Shown piece by piece: positions 27,627-36,824 of a stretch of 64,000 nucleotides of DNA; the stretch's first letter is position 1; each line of letters begins with the position of its first letter. Source of the DNA: Thalassospira profundimaris (GTDB lineage Bacteria; Pseudomonadota; Alphaproteobacteria; Rhodospirillales; Thalassospiraceae); assembly GCF_003326755.1 (NCBI RefSeq), contig NZ_JPWH01000018.1:24141-88140 (forward strand), given 5' to 3'. The position numbers were made by a program, and so were the translations under genes. The notes beneath the pieces are model-generated. The model made no database searches, was not told the DNA's origin, and saw nothing but the letters and a program-made list of their open reading frames with translations.

Positions 27627-28565
27627 ATGGCGCATTCAGGGCCCATGACCGATTGGCGCAAGGCAAAACTGCCTGTGTTTGCCTTTCTGGCACCCGCGAC
27701 ACTTATCTATACGCTGTTTATGATTTATCCGTTGATTGATTCAATCCGGCTCAGTTTTTTCAGCGCCACCAATGGCGGCGACCTGGCTTTTGTGGGGCTC
27801 GATAATTATCGCACGGTGTTAAGTGATCCGGATTGGTCACATACATTCTGGAACAGCTTCTGGAACAATATGAAGTTCTTTGCTGTTCACATGCTGGTGC
27901 AAAACCCGATCGGGATTGCTCTGGCTGCGGTCTTAAGCCTGCCACGCCTTAAATTTCGCAACAGTTATCGCACGCTGATTTTTATGCCCACCATGCTTTC
28001 TGTGGTGATTGTCGGTTTTATCTGGCAATTGATCCTGAGTCCGGTTTGGGGTGTGGGTGCGGATATTCTTGATATTGTCGGGTTAAAATCGCTGTTTGGT
28101 CCCTGGCTGGGCAAGGAGGGTAGCGCACTGATTACGCTGGCTTTCATTTCTGTCTGGCAATGGGTTGGGATCCCGATGATGCTGATTTATGCCGCCCTGC
28201 TTGCCATCCCCGAAGATCTGGTCGATGCCGCCATTGTCGATGGGGCGAGCCATTTCGAGGTGTTCTGGTATATCAAGCTGCCACTTGTTTTACCAACTGT
28301 TGCAATGGTTTCCATCCTGACCTTCGTTGGTAACTTTAATGCCTTCGACCTGATCTATGCGGTCAAGGGGGCACTGGCCGGGCCAAATTTCTCGACCGAC
28401 ATCATGGGGACACTGTTTTACCGCACCTTCTTTGGCTATCAGTTGCAGCTTGGCAACCCCACGCTGGGGGCGACCGTGGCATCGCTAATGTTCCTGATCA
28501 TTCTTGCCGGTGTGCTGTTCTATCTGTTTGTCGTGCAGCGCCGCCTGTCGCGCTATCAGCTGTAA
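27627..28565 (+). CDS. CUT1 ABC importer, permease 1
   Basis: This is a predicted inner-membrane permease (MalF/UgpA type) of the amino-sugar-linked importer. There are six membrane segments from about residue 16. The cytoplasmic EAA loop appears as Asp-Ala-Ala-Ile-Val-Asp-Gly-Ala-Ser near residue 205, which docks to the ATPase. The ATG at 27627 has ACAGGA six bases upstream and gives 312 residues. A second ATG at 27645 is also possible, and the longer frame to 27540 is unlikely. It is followed 15 bases later by permease 2. Confidence 0.9.
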   Translation: MAHSGPMTDWRKAKLPVFAFLAPATLIYTLFMIYPLIDSIRLSFFSATNGGDLAFVGLDNYRTVLSDPDWSHTFWNSFWNNMKFFAVHMLVQNPIGIALAAVLSLPRLKFRNSYRTLIFMPTMLSVVIVGFIWQLILSPVWGVGADILDIVGLKSLFGPWLGKEGSALITLAFISVWQWVGIPMMLIYAALLAIPEDLVDAAIVDGASHFEVFWYIKLPLVLPTVAMVSILTFVGNFNAFDLIYAVKGALAGPNFSTDIMGTLFYRTFFGYQLQLGNPTLGATVASLMFLIILAGVLFYLFVVQRRLSRYQL

Positions 28566-28580
28566 AAGGGGGCTGCATCC

Positions 28581-29426
28581 ATGTCTTTGAAAATTCGCAA
28601 GGATCATGCGTCGCGCGCGGTTATCGTCCATGCCGTTTTGCTTAGCTATACGCTGATTGCACTGTATCCGGTTTTTCTGATCCTGATTAACGCGTTTAAA
28701 TCGCGCAAGGGTATCTTTCGCGAGCCAATGGCCCTGCCAACCTCGAAAACCTTTAGTCTTGAAGGTTTTACCAAGGTTCTCGACAAGGCCGATTTCGGGA
28801 CCTATTTCTTCAACAGTATTTCTGTCACCGTTGTGACGATTGCTATTGTGCTGGTGCTTGCGGCAATGGCGGCCTGGGCTCTGTCAGAATATAAATTTCC
28901 CGGTAATACCGCGTTGGCGATTTATCTGGCGATTGGCATCATGGTGCCGATCCGCCTTGGGACGGTTTCTATCCTCAATTTGATGGTTGATCTGGGCCTG
29001 GTAAATACCCTGACGGCCCTTGTTCTGGTTTATGTCGCCCAGGGCTTGCCACTGGCGATTTTCATCCTCACGGAATTTATGCACCAAATTCCCAAGGATT
29101 TGAAAGAAGCCGCGCGCTGTGATGGAGTGGGCGAGTTTAAAATCTTTTTTGCCATCATCCTGCCGCTGGTGCGCCCGGCTGTGGCGACCGTTGCTGTCTT
29201 TACCATGATCCCGATCTGGAATGATTTGTGGTTCCCGCTGATCCTGGCACCAGGCGATGGCAAGCAAACCATCACGCTGGGGGTTCAGCAGTTTATTGGT
29301 CAGTATGTGACGGACTGGAATGCGGTTCTGGCATCGCTCAGCCTTGCGATCATTCCCATCCTGATCCTTTATCTGATTTTCTCCCGCCAACTGATCCGCG
29401 GCCTGACATCTGGCGCAGTGAAGTAA
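28581..29426 (+). CDS. CUT1 ABC importer, permease 2
   Basis: This is the MalG/UgpE-type second permease of the importer, 281 residues with six predicted membrane segments. The conserved EAA motif is visible as Lys-Glu-Ala-Ala-Arg-Cys-Asp-Gly-Val-Gly near residues 175-184. The family's Ile-Trp-Asn-Asp-Leu-Trp-Phe-Pro segment follows near residue 214. It sits between permease 1 and the ATPase with short spacers, so it is in the same transcript. Confidence 0.92.
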   Translation: MSLKIRKDHASRAVIVHAVLLSYTLIALYPVFLILINAFKSRKGIFREPMALPTSKTFSLEGFTKVLDKADFGTYFFNSISVTVVTIAIVLVLAAMAAWALSEYKFPGNTALAIYLAIGIMVPIRLGTVSILNLMVDLGLVNTLTALVLVYVAQGLPLAIFILTEFMHQIPKDLKEAARCDGVGEFKIFFAIILPLVRPAVATVAVFTMIPIWNDLWFPLILAPGDGKQTITLGVQQFIGQYVTDWNAVLASLSLAIIPILILYLIFSRQLIRGLTSGAVK

Positions 29427-29453
29427 TTTACGGGTTACAGGAGCACTTGAAAA

Positions 29454-30572
<1,119 letters not shown>

Positions 30573-30598
30573 AGAGCTGTCATAGCAGCAAAAATAAT

Positions 30599-30628
30599 AA
30601 AGGGAGGCCCCGGTGGCTTCCCTTTTTT
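30599..30628 (+). terminator. Intrinsic terminator of the murQ-ABC operon
   Basis: An 11-base stem with one G-T pair (30599-30609 with 30615-30625, 5-base loop) runs into a T6 stretch, shortly after the ATPase stop. Confidence 0.85.
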
Positions 30629-30697
30629 CGTTTGTGGCGGGCGGAAATAATCCCCAATGCCTGCATTTTGTTGCAGAAGTTTAACTTGCAGTTTGGG

Positions 30698-30765
30698 CGA
30701 AAACGTGACGAAACTTGTAACGAAAAGTTCAATAGAAAACGAAATCGTCATTTTTGATTTCGTTT
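30698..30765. promoter_or_regulatory. CGAAA-repeat operator array before the PotD-type operon
   Basis: CGAAA(A/C) occurs at 30698-30703, 30709-30714 and 30721-30726, spaced 11 and 12 bases. It is followed by a perfect inverted repeat of AAACGAAATC (30737-30746) and GATTTCGTTT (30756-30765) with a 9-base spacer. Such repeats resemble operators of DeoR/GlpR-type repressors. The array begins 172 bases and ends 105 bases before the binding-protein ATG. The regulator is not encoded here. Confidence 0.55.
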
Positions 30766-30869
30766 CAACATAAAATTTGCTGATACTATCATGCAAAGCC
30801 CCATGCAGGCGGGTTGCAAGGGGTGCCTGGTGGCAGATTTTGAACGCGTCAATATAGGGGTTCGTTACA

Positions 30870-31955
30870 ATGTCTAAAAATACCGGCTCGCTACGCACAA
30901 CCATGTTGGCAGTTTCTGCACTGGCGGGTGTTGCCCTGCTGGCAGGAACGGCACAGGCTGAAGAACTGCGTTTGTTGACCTGGGGTGGTTATGCACCTGA
31001 CGACGTTATCGAGATGTTTGAAAAGGAAACCGGCATCGATGTCGAGGTGACGCTGTCGAACAATGAAGACATGATTTCAAAGCTGCGCGCCACAGGTGGC
31101 AGTGGCTTTGACCTTGCCCAGCCGTCGCAGGACCGTATTGCCGGTGCACAAAAGGAATATGGCATTTATAAACCGATGGATATGTCCAAGGTGGATACGG
31201 CCAAATTCATTCCGTCCATGCTGGCGGCAACAAAAACCAACACCACGGTTGACGGCGACGTTTATGGTCTGCCGCATATCTGGGGGACCAGCGGGCTGGT
31301 TGTGAATACCAAGGAAGCCCCGGACGTCAAGGATTACACGGACCTTTGCAATGCGGATGTTGCAGGCAAGGTTTCTTATCGTCTGAAACGTCCGACCCTG
31401 ATCGGGTTTGCCTTTGCAATGGGCATGGACCCATTTGCCGCCTATGGTGATGAAGCCAAATATCAGGAAATTCTTGATAAGGTTGAGCAAAAGCTGATCG
31501 AATGCAAACCGAACGTCAAAACCTATTGGGAAGGCGGCGATGCACTGCTGAACCTGGTGCGTTCGGGTGAAGTGGTTGCGGCAATGGCATGGGATACCGG
31601 GGGCTGGAAACTCAACAGCGATAATCCCGATATTACATTTGTTGCGCCGAAATCCGGTGCGCTGGGTTGGGTCGATACCTTTGCCCTGCCGCGCAAATCG
31701 AAAAACGAAGATGCGGCCTATAAATGGATCAACTTTGTCATGCAGCCGGAAATCGCCGCCAAAATCACGGCAAGTGCGGGCAATTTTACCGCATCCAAAG
31801 GGGCTGATGCCTTTGTTGAGGGACAGTTGAAAACCCAGTTCCAAAACAGCTTCCCGCAGGAAGCCCTGGATAATATCAAATGGTATCCGCCGGTTCCAGC
31901 TGGCCTGGAAACCCTTGAAGGCAAGGTGCTGGACCGCGTTAAAGCCGCACAATAA
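30870..31955 (+). CDS. PotD/PotF-type ABC importer, substrate-binding protein
   Basis: This is a predicted periplasmic binding protein of the spermidine/putrescine family (cluster D fold). A signal peptide ends near Ala-Gln-Ala (about residue 30). The mature protein opens with Leu-Arg-Leu-Leu-Thr-Trp-Gly-Gly-Tyr, typical of PotD/PotF, and has the Trp-Gly-Thr-Ser-Gly-Leu hinge near residue 138. At 361 residues it fits. The actual ligand (polyamine, choline-like amine or other organic cation or acid) cannot be told from sequence alone. The gene order SBP-ATPase-permease-permease follows. Confidence 0.9.
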   Translation: MSKNTGSLRTTMLAVSALAGVALLAGTAQAEELRLLTWGGYAPDDVIEMFEKETGIDVEVTLSNNEDMISKLRATGGSGFDLAQPSQDRIAGAQKEYGIYKPMDMSKVDTAKFIPSMLAATKTNTTVDGDVYGLPHIWGTSGLVVNTKEAPDVKDYTDLCNADVAGKVSYRLKRPTLIGFAFAMGMDPFAAYGDEAKYQEILDKVEQKLIECKPNVKTYWEGGDALLNLVRSGEVVAAMAWDTGGWKLNSDNPDITFVAPKSGALGWVDTFALPRKSKNEDAAYKWINFVMQPEIAAKITASAGNFTASKGADAFVEGQLKTQFQNSFPQEALDNIKWYPPVPAGLETLEGKVLDRVKAAQ

Positions 31956-31968
31956 GCGGTTTTTATAT

Positions 31969-32009
31969 TGGCATCTCCGGCAATTGGCCGGGGATGCCAT
32001 TTCATTTTA
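31969..32009 (+). terminator. Terminator-like stem-loop after the PotD-type gene
   Basis: A 12-base stem with one wobble (31970-31981 with 31987-31998, 5-base loop) is followed by ATTTCATTTT, 14 bases after the stop codon. It could stop most transcripts so that the binding protein is made in excess. Confidence 0.7.
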
Positions 32010-32075
32010 AACAATCACTTATCGGTGCTTGTTGTTTTTAAAAATTAAAAGACCAAGACTTCATTCGGGGTGATC

Positions 32076-33230
32076 ATGGCCGACCAGTTTGATTTGGAAT
32101 GTCGCGATGTTGTCAAAAATTTCGGTCAATTTACGGCCGTTGACCAGGTGTCACTGACCATCCCGCAGGGGTCATTTTTTTCCATTCTTGGGCCAAGCGG
32201 TTGTGGTAAAACAACTTTGCTGCGCATGCTGGCCGGTTTTCTCGAACCCTCGGGTGGCGATATTTTGATCAAGGGAAAATCGGTTTTGGGTGTGGCGCCA
32301 AACCGCCGCCCGGTCAATATGGTGTTTCAGCATCTGGCCCTGTTTCCCATGATGAATGTTGCTGACAATGTTGCCTATGGGTTGCGCCGCCGCGGCGTTG
32401 ACCGGGCAACAATCAAATCCAGGGTCAGTGAAACGCTGGCGCGTGTCGGGTTGCCCGATGCGGGCCCAAAGCAGATTAATCAGCTATCAGGCGGGCAAAA
32501 ACAGCGTATCGCCATTGCCCGTTGTTTGGTGCTGGAACCGGCGGTTTTGCTGCTGGATGAACCATTGGGTGCTCTTGACCTTAAATTGCGCGAACATATG
32601 AAGGTGGAGCTAAAACAGCTTCAGCATGAAATCGGCACCACCTTTGTGTACATCACCCATGACCAGTCCGAGGCACTGGTGATGTCAGACCAGGTTGCCG
32701 TGATGAATGCGGGCCGGTTCGAGCAGGTCGGCACCCCCCAGGAGCTTTATTATCGCCCGCAAACCCCGTTTGTTGCCGGGTTTGTTGGCGAAAGCAACCG
32801 TTGGCAGGGCAGGATTGAAACCATTGCCGATGGTCGGGCGACGATACGCCTGCAAAGCGGCGGCGTGATTTATGCTGCCGCAGACCAGTTTGGTATGTCC
32901 GGGCAAACGGTTGGGCAAGAGGTGGATGTTTTTGTGCGCCCCGAAGCCATCAGCCTTGAAAGGCAAGGGCAGGGTACGACAAACGAACCCGGCCTTAACC
33001 ATATGCAGGGGCGGGTCGAAAACCTGTTATTTAATGGTGCCGCTAGCAGCGTGCAACTTAAGGAACTTGCCACCGGCCACGATATGAATGTGGCGTTGCC
33101 GCAAACTGGTGCCTTTGCCGATATTCGCCCCGGTGATATTCTGGATCTGGGCTGGAAAGCCGATCAGACCAAGTGTTTTCCCGCTGTTGCAACCAAAGCG
33201 GCCTCACAAACAGACGAGGCCATTGCATGA
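32076..33230 (+). CDS. PotA-type ABC importer ATPase
   Basis: This is the ATP-binding subunit of the Pot-type importer. Walker A Gly-Pro-Ser-Gly-Cys-Gly-Lys-Thr lies near residue 41. The Leu-Ser-Gly-Gly-Gln-Lys-Gln-Arg signature, Walker B with Leu-Leu-Asp-Glu-Pro, and a C-terminal TOBE domain follow. The ATG at 32076 has GGGG upstream and gives 384 residues, close to PotA. A GTG two codons earlier is possible. Its stop overlaps the next permease start (ATGA), so the two are coupled. Confidence 0.93.
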   Translation: MADQFDLECRDVVKNFGQFTAVDQVSLTIPQGSFFSILGPSGCGKTTLLRMLAGFLEPSGGDILIKGKSVLGVAPNRRPVNMVFQHLALFPMMNVADNVAYGLRRRGVDRATIKSRVSETLARVGLPDAGPKQINQLSGGQKQRIAIARCLVLEPAVLLLDEPLGALDLKLREHMKVELKQLQHEIGTTFVYITHDQSEALVMSDQVAVMNAGRFEQVGTPQELYYRPQTPFVAGFVGESNRWQGRIETIADGRATIRLQSGGVIYAAADQFGMSGQTVGQEVDVFVRPEAISLERQGQGTTNEPGLNHMQGRVENLLFNGAASSVQLKELATGHDMNVALPQTGAFADIRPGDILDLGWKADQTKCFPAVATKAASQTDEAIA

Positions 33231-34114
33231 GCACCCCAAACCCAACAGGAAGTGTTGCCGGAAACGGCCTTAAGCTGGGTGTATTGCTAATGGCAACGCC
33301 TTTGCTGTTGTGGCTGGTTTTACTTGTGTTGCTACCGCATATTGACCTTTTGATGGTCTCGCTGCGCGAACGTATTTCATATGGCAAATATGAATTCAGC
33401 TTTGTCAATTATATCGAGTTCTTTACCGAACCCCTTTACTGGAACACTTATGTTCGCACCGCGACCATGTCGATTTTGGCGACCGCGCTGACATTGCTGA
33501 TCGGCTTTCCGGTTGCCTATTATATCGCCAAGGTGATGCGGGGCAGGGCAAAGAATGTGCTGTTTTTGCTGTGCCTCATTCCGTTTTGGGTCAGTGAACT
33601 GGTACGCACCTTCGGCTGGATGATTTTGCTGCGCGAAAGCGGCGTTGTTAGCCATTTTCTGCAATGGGCCGGTTTGGTCGATGGGCCGGTGGAGATGCTG
33701 TATAACGATGTCACCATCATGGTCGGGCTGGTTTATACCTCTATGCTGTTTATGGTTGTGCCGCTGGTCTCGGTGCTTGATAGCCTGGATGACAGCCTGA
33801 TCGAGGCGGGGTATGACCTGGGGGGTAATGCTTTTACCGTTACCCGCGATATTGTCATCCCCCATGCCATGCCGGGCATTGCCTCGGGCTGTATTGTTGT
33901 TTTCATGCTGACTCTGGGCAATTATCTGACGCCAACGCTTTTGGGGGGCAAAAGCAGCCTTTGGTTCACTGATCAGATCTATACCCAGTTCATTACGCGG
34001 TTTAACTGGGAAACCGGCTCTGCCTTTGGCTTTTTGTTGTTGGTACTTTCGTCTTTCATTGTCTGGCTTGGCCTTAAACTCAGCCGACAGACATTGTCAG
34101 ATACCGTGGGTTAA
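33227..34114 (+). CDS. PotB-type ABC importer permease
   Basis: This is the first membrane subunit of the Pot-type importer. The ATG at 33227 overlaps the ATPase stop and gives 295 residues with six predicted membrane segments starting near residue 15. The EAA-type loop Leu-Ile-Glu-Ala-Gly-Tyr-Asp-Leu-Gly-Gly is near residue 193. The Pot family's Glu-Leu-Val-Arg-Thr-Phe-Gly-Trp segment near residue 125 is also present. It is followed 9 bases later by the second permease. Confidence 0.92.
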   Translation: MSTPNPTGSVAGNGLKLGVLLMATPLLLWLVLLVLLPHIDLLMVSLRERISYGKYEFSFVNYIEFFTEPLYWNTYVRTATMSILATALTLLIGFPVAYYIAKVMRGRAKNVLFLLCLIPFWVSELVRTFGWMILLRESGVVSHFLQWAGLVDGPVEMLYNDVTIMVGLVYTSMLFMVVPLVSVLDSLDDSLIEAGYDLGGNAFTVTRDIVIPHAMPGIASGCIVVFMLTLGNYLTPTLLGGKSSLWFTDQIYTQFITRFNWETGSAFGFLLLVLSSFIVWLGLKLSRQTLSDTVG

Positions 34115-34123
34115 GGGGGCATT

Positions 34124-34993
34124 ATGATACCGTCCATTCCCCAGTCACGATATGCCAAGGGCCTGTATGGGGCCTATGTGGCGCTGTTTTTTGTTTATCT
34201 GGCAGCCCCCCTGGTTGTTGTGGGTGTTTTTGCCTTTAACAACAGCCTCTTTCCCTCCATGCCGTGGGAAGGGGCAACATTGAACTGGTTTTTGGGCGAC
34301 AAGGATCCCTATATCGGCATTTTTCACGATGAAGCCCTGTTGCGCAGTGTGGGCACATCTGCATTTGTGGCCTGTTGGGTGACGGTGCTGTCCATTTCGG
34401 TGGGAACATGCAATGCCTTTTTGTTTGAGCGTGGCAAATTCCCCGGTAAAAACCTGCTTTATATGGTTGCCATTTCTCCCCTGGTGATTCCCGGTGTTAT
34501 TCTTGGCATTTCGATCCTGGTCTTTTCCAATGCCGTTGCCAATGGGGTGGAGAACGTATTTGGCTGGGAATGGGACTTTCTGCGCCCCGGCCTGTTTTTG
34601 GTTATTCTTGGCCAGTTCGCCTTCATTACCACCATTACCACGCTAATCATCTCGGCCCGCCTGCGCAAGTTTGATATCACCCTGGAAGAGGCGGCCCTAA
34701 ACCTGGGTGCAACACGGTTTGATGCCATCCGAACCATCACGATACCGTTTTTAAAACCGGCATTGATTGGCGCTGCGATTGTGTCTTTTTTAATGTCATT
34801 TGAAAATTTCAATACGACCTTGATGCTGGTTGGGTCGGATGCGCCCTTGACCATCGCCATGTTTGATCGTTTGAAGCAGGGATCAACCCCGGTTTTGAAT
34901 GCGCTTTCTTTGCTTTTGATGGTGGTTTCCGGTGTGCTGGCTTTGCTTTCCGTTTTTGCCCAGCGTGACCGCCGCGAAAAGGGCGCGCCATAG
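34124..34993 (+). CDS. PotC-type ABC importer permease
   Basis: This is the second membrane subunit, 289 residues with six predicted membrane segments. The N-terminal region contains the Pot family's Phe-Asn-Asn-Ser segment near residue 40. The EAA loop reads Glu-Glu-Ala-Ala-Leu-Asn-Leu-Gly-Ala near residue 190. A GGGGG stretch precedes the ATG. It is the last gene of the operon and a T-rich terminator follows. Confidence 0.92.
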   Translation: MIPSIPQSRYAKGLYGAYVALFFVYLAAPLVVVGVFAFNNSLFPSMPWEGATLNWFLGDKDPYIGIFHDEALLRSVGTSAFVACWVTVLSISVGTCNAFLFERGKFPGKNLLYMVAISPLVIPGVILGISILVFSNAVANGVENVFGWEWDFLRPGLFLVILGQFAFITTITTLIISARLRKFDITLEEAALNLGATRFDAIRTITIPFLKPALIGAAIVSFLMSFENFNTTLMLVGSDAPLTIAMFDRLKQGSTPVLNALSLLLMVVSGVLALLSVFAQRDRREKGAP

Positions 34994-35036
34994 ACCGGCA
35001 TGTCTTAATCAGTTTTAAAATGAACATTGTTGAAAC

Positions 35037-35066
35037 AAGCGGTTCTGGCGTGCCGCTTTTTCTTTT
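35037..35066 (+). terminator. Probable terminator after the Pot-type operon
   Basis: AAGCGG (35037-35042) pairs with CCGCTT (35053-35058), followed by TTTCTTTTG. The stem is short but the T-rich tail supports termination. Confidence 0.6.
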
Positions 35067-35211
35067 GTTGATTCGATGTTGATGTGAAAAAAGAAGCGAG
35101 AAAATCGGGGAAATATCAATTTTAAGTAAAAACATCAGTCTTCATCGGTGCAATATCAGCCAAAAAAACAAAATGTTTCAATAATGTGACATCGTTAAAT
35201 GCTGACATTTT

Positions 35212-35237
35212 GGGTGTTGACCGAGCCATCAACACCC
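35212..35237. repeat. Perfect inverted repeat before ugpB
   Basis: GGGTGTTGA (35212-35220) and TCAACACCC (35229-35237) match perfectly with an 8-base spacer. There is no T-run. It lies 205 bases before ugpB in a 449-base gene-free gap (34994-35442) and could be an operator. Confidence 0.55.
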
Positions 35238-35245
35238 GTGTTCCG

Positions 35246-35268
35246 TTTCATTTCGCGATCAAATGAAA
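35246..35268. promoter_or_regulatory. Candidate operator before ugpB
   Basis: TTTCATTT (35246-35253) and AAATGAAA (35261-35268) form a perfect inverted repeat with a 7-base spacer. A related AAACGAAA element lies at 35292-35299, 24 bases downstream. The base pattern resembles the CGAAA array ahead of the Pot-type operon. The remainder of the gap is A+T-rich with no gene. Confidence 0.5.
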
Positions 35269-35442
35269 ATTTGACCTTATTTATATACGTCAAACGAAAG
35301 TGAAATTTGTTTAAAACATAAGTTTCCGAAAACTGTCACTTGAGTGAATGGCCTCTGCATTGGAAAAAATAGGCGTGTTGTTTGGCCTGGGAGACAGCAG
35401 GCCAATGCAGGCTATTTATTTTATTTGGGAGTTCACAGAACC

Positions 35443-36744
35443 ATGTTTCGCAAAACGCTGATGGCGGCTGCGGCGCTGTTTGCTATGGCAAATTCAGCCA
35501 ATGCAACGACGGAAATTACCTGGTGGCACGCAATGGATGGCGCCCTTGGTGATGTTGTTAACCATATTGCTGATGATTTCAACAAAAGCCAGTCAGAATA
35601 CAAGGTCGTGCCGGTCAACAAGGGTGGCTATGAAGACACGATGACGGCCGGTATCGCAGCGTTCCGCGCGAAAAATCAGCCCAACATCATCCAGATCTTT
35701 GATGCCGGTGCCGCCACCATCATCAATGCCAAGGGGGCGGTTTACCCGGTTCAGGATCTGTTGGAAAAATACGGCGCCAAATTCGATATTAACGACTATA
35801 TCCCGGGTGTGCGTTATTTCTATGCTGATTCCAAAGGCAAAATGATCGGCCTGCCGTTCAACAGCTCCACCCCGCTTTTGTATTTCAACAAGGATGCCCT
35901 GGCAAAAGCCGGTATTCAGAACCCGCCGAAAACCTGGCAGGAATTTGAAGAAATGGCACCGAAGCTGAAAGAAGCCGGTTATCAGGGTCTGGCTGAATCC
36001 CACAGCCCGTGGATCTTCTTTGAAAACTTCATGTCGCGTCACAACCTGCAACTGGCAACTGCCAATAACGGCTATGACAGCACCGACGTCAAACTCCTTT
36101 ACAACAATGAAAACCTTAAAAATCATTGGAAAAAAGTGAAGGAATGGAAAGACGAGGGCTATTTCGGCTATTATGGTCGTGCCTGGGGTGCAAACCAGGA
36201 TGCCTTCCTGCAGCAGAAAGCCGCCATGTGGCTGGGCTCTTCGGGGTCGTTCGGGGGCTTGCGTAAAAGTGCGAGCTTTGATTTTGGTACCTCGACCCTT
36301 CCTTACTGGAAAGGTGTTGGCGATGCACCGAAAAGCACCTTTATCGGTGGTGCAGCCCTGTTTGCCTTTACCGGTCATTCGGAAGAAGAGAACAAGGGTG
36401 TTGCCAAGTTCTTTGAATTCCTGACCAAGCCGCAGACCCAGTATTACTGGCACAAGGAAACCGGTTACGTTCCGATTACGAACGCCGCGTATGAACTGGC
36501 CAAAAAAGACGGCTATTACAAAGAAAGCCCGGATGCGGAAGTTGGTATCGAACAGCTTTCCGAACCAGGCGGGAAATGGACCAAAGGCTACCGTCTTGGC
36601 TATTACGTCCAGATCCGCGAAGTGATCTATGCCGAAGTTGATAAAATGATGAATGGTGATGAAACCGTTGATCAGGCTTTTGATGTGATCGAAACCGAAG
36701 GCAACAAGCTGCTGAAGCGTTTCCACGATACCTACAGCAACTAA
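35443..36744 (+). CDS. ugpB: sn-Glycerol-3-phosphate ABC importer, binding protein UgpB
   Basis: UgpB is the periplasmic receptor for glycerol-3-phosphate and its diesters. The ATG at 35443 begins a clear signal peptide ending Ala-Asn-Ala (about residue 21) and gives 433 residues. An upstream frame to 35344 is not credible. Segments shared with E. coli UgpB include Trp-Trp-His-Ala-Met, Ala-Gly-Ile-Ala-Ala-Phe-Arg, Pro-Phe-Asn-Ser-Ser-Thr-Pro and, near the end, Thr-Lys-Gly-Tyr-Arg-Leu-Gly. The ugpB-ugpA-ugpE-ugpC order is the same as in E. coli. No ugpQ is present. Confidence 0.93.
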   Translation: MFRKTLMAAAALFAMANSANATTEITWWHAMDGALGDVVNHIADDFNKSQSEYKVVPVNKGGYEDTMTAGIAAFRAKNQPNIIQIFDAGAATIINAKGAVYPVQDLLEKYGAKFDINDYIPGVRYFYADSKGKMIGLPFNSSTPLLYFNKDALAKAGIQNPPKTWQEFEEMAPKLKEAGYQGLAESHSPWIFFENFMSRHNLQLATANNGYDSTDVKLLYNNENLKNHWKKVKEWKDEGYFGYYGRAWGANQDAFLQQKAAMWLGSSGSFGGLRKSASFDFGTSTLPYWKGVGDAPKSTFIGGAALFAFTGHSEEENKGVAKFFEFLTKPQTQYYWHKETGYVPITNAAYELAKKDGYYKESPDAEVGIEQLSEPGGKWTKGYRLGYYVQIREVIYAEVDKMMNGDETVDQAFDVIETEGNKLLKRFHDTYSN

Positions 36745-36758
36745 CATCATCCTTGCCG

Positions 36759-36797
36759 GGCAGGGCGACGCTTATCGTCGCCCTGCCTTTTGGTTTT
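36759..36797 (+). terminator. Strong stem-loop between ugpB and ugpA
   Basis: A perfect 12-base stem (36759-36770 with 36776-36787, loop CTTAT) is followed by TTTTGGTTTT, 14 bases after the ugpB stop. It probably terminates or processes most transcripts and favours high ugpB output. Confidence 0.8.
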
Positions 36798-36824
36798 CCC
36801 GTTTCTCTCAGGCCGATATTTGTC

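Noticed and set aside
35187..35208. TGACAT direct repeat as a Pho box for ugpB
   Set aside because: The copies are 16 bases apart, whereas Pho boxes have 11-base periodicity and a CTGTCAT core.
35344..35442. N-terminal extension of ugpB
   Set aside because: The signal peptide begins at the ATG at 35443. The extra residues are not signal-like and lack a ribosome site.
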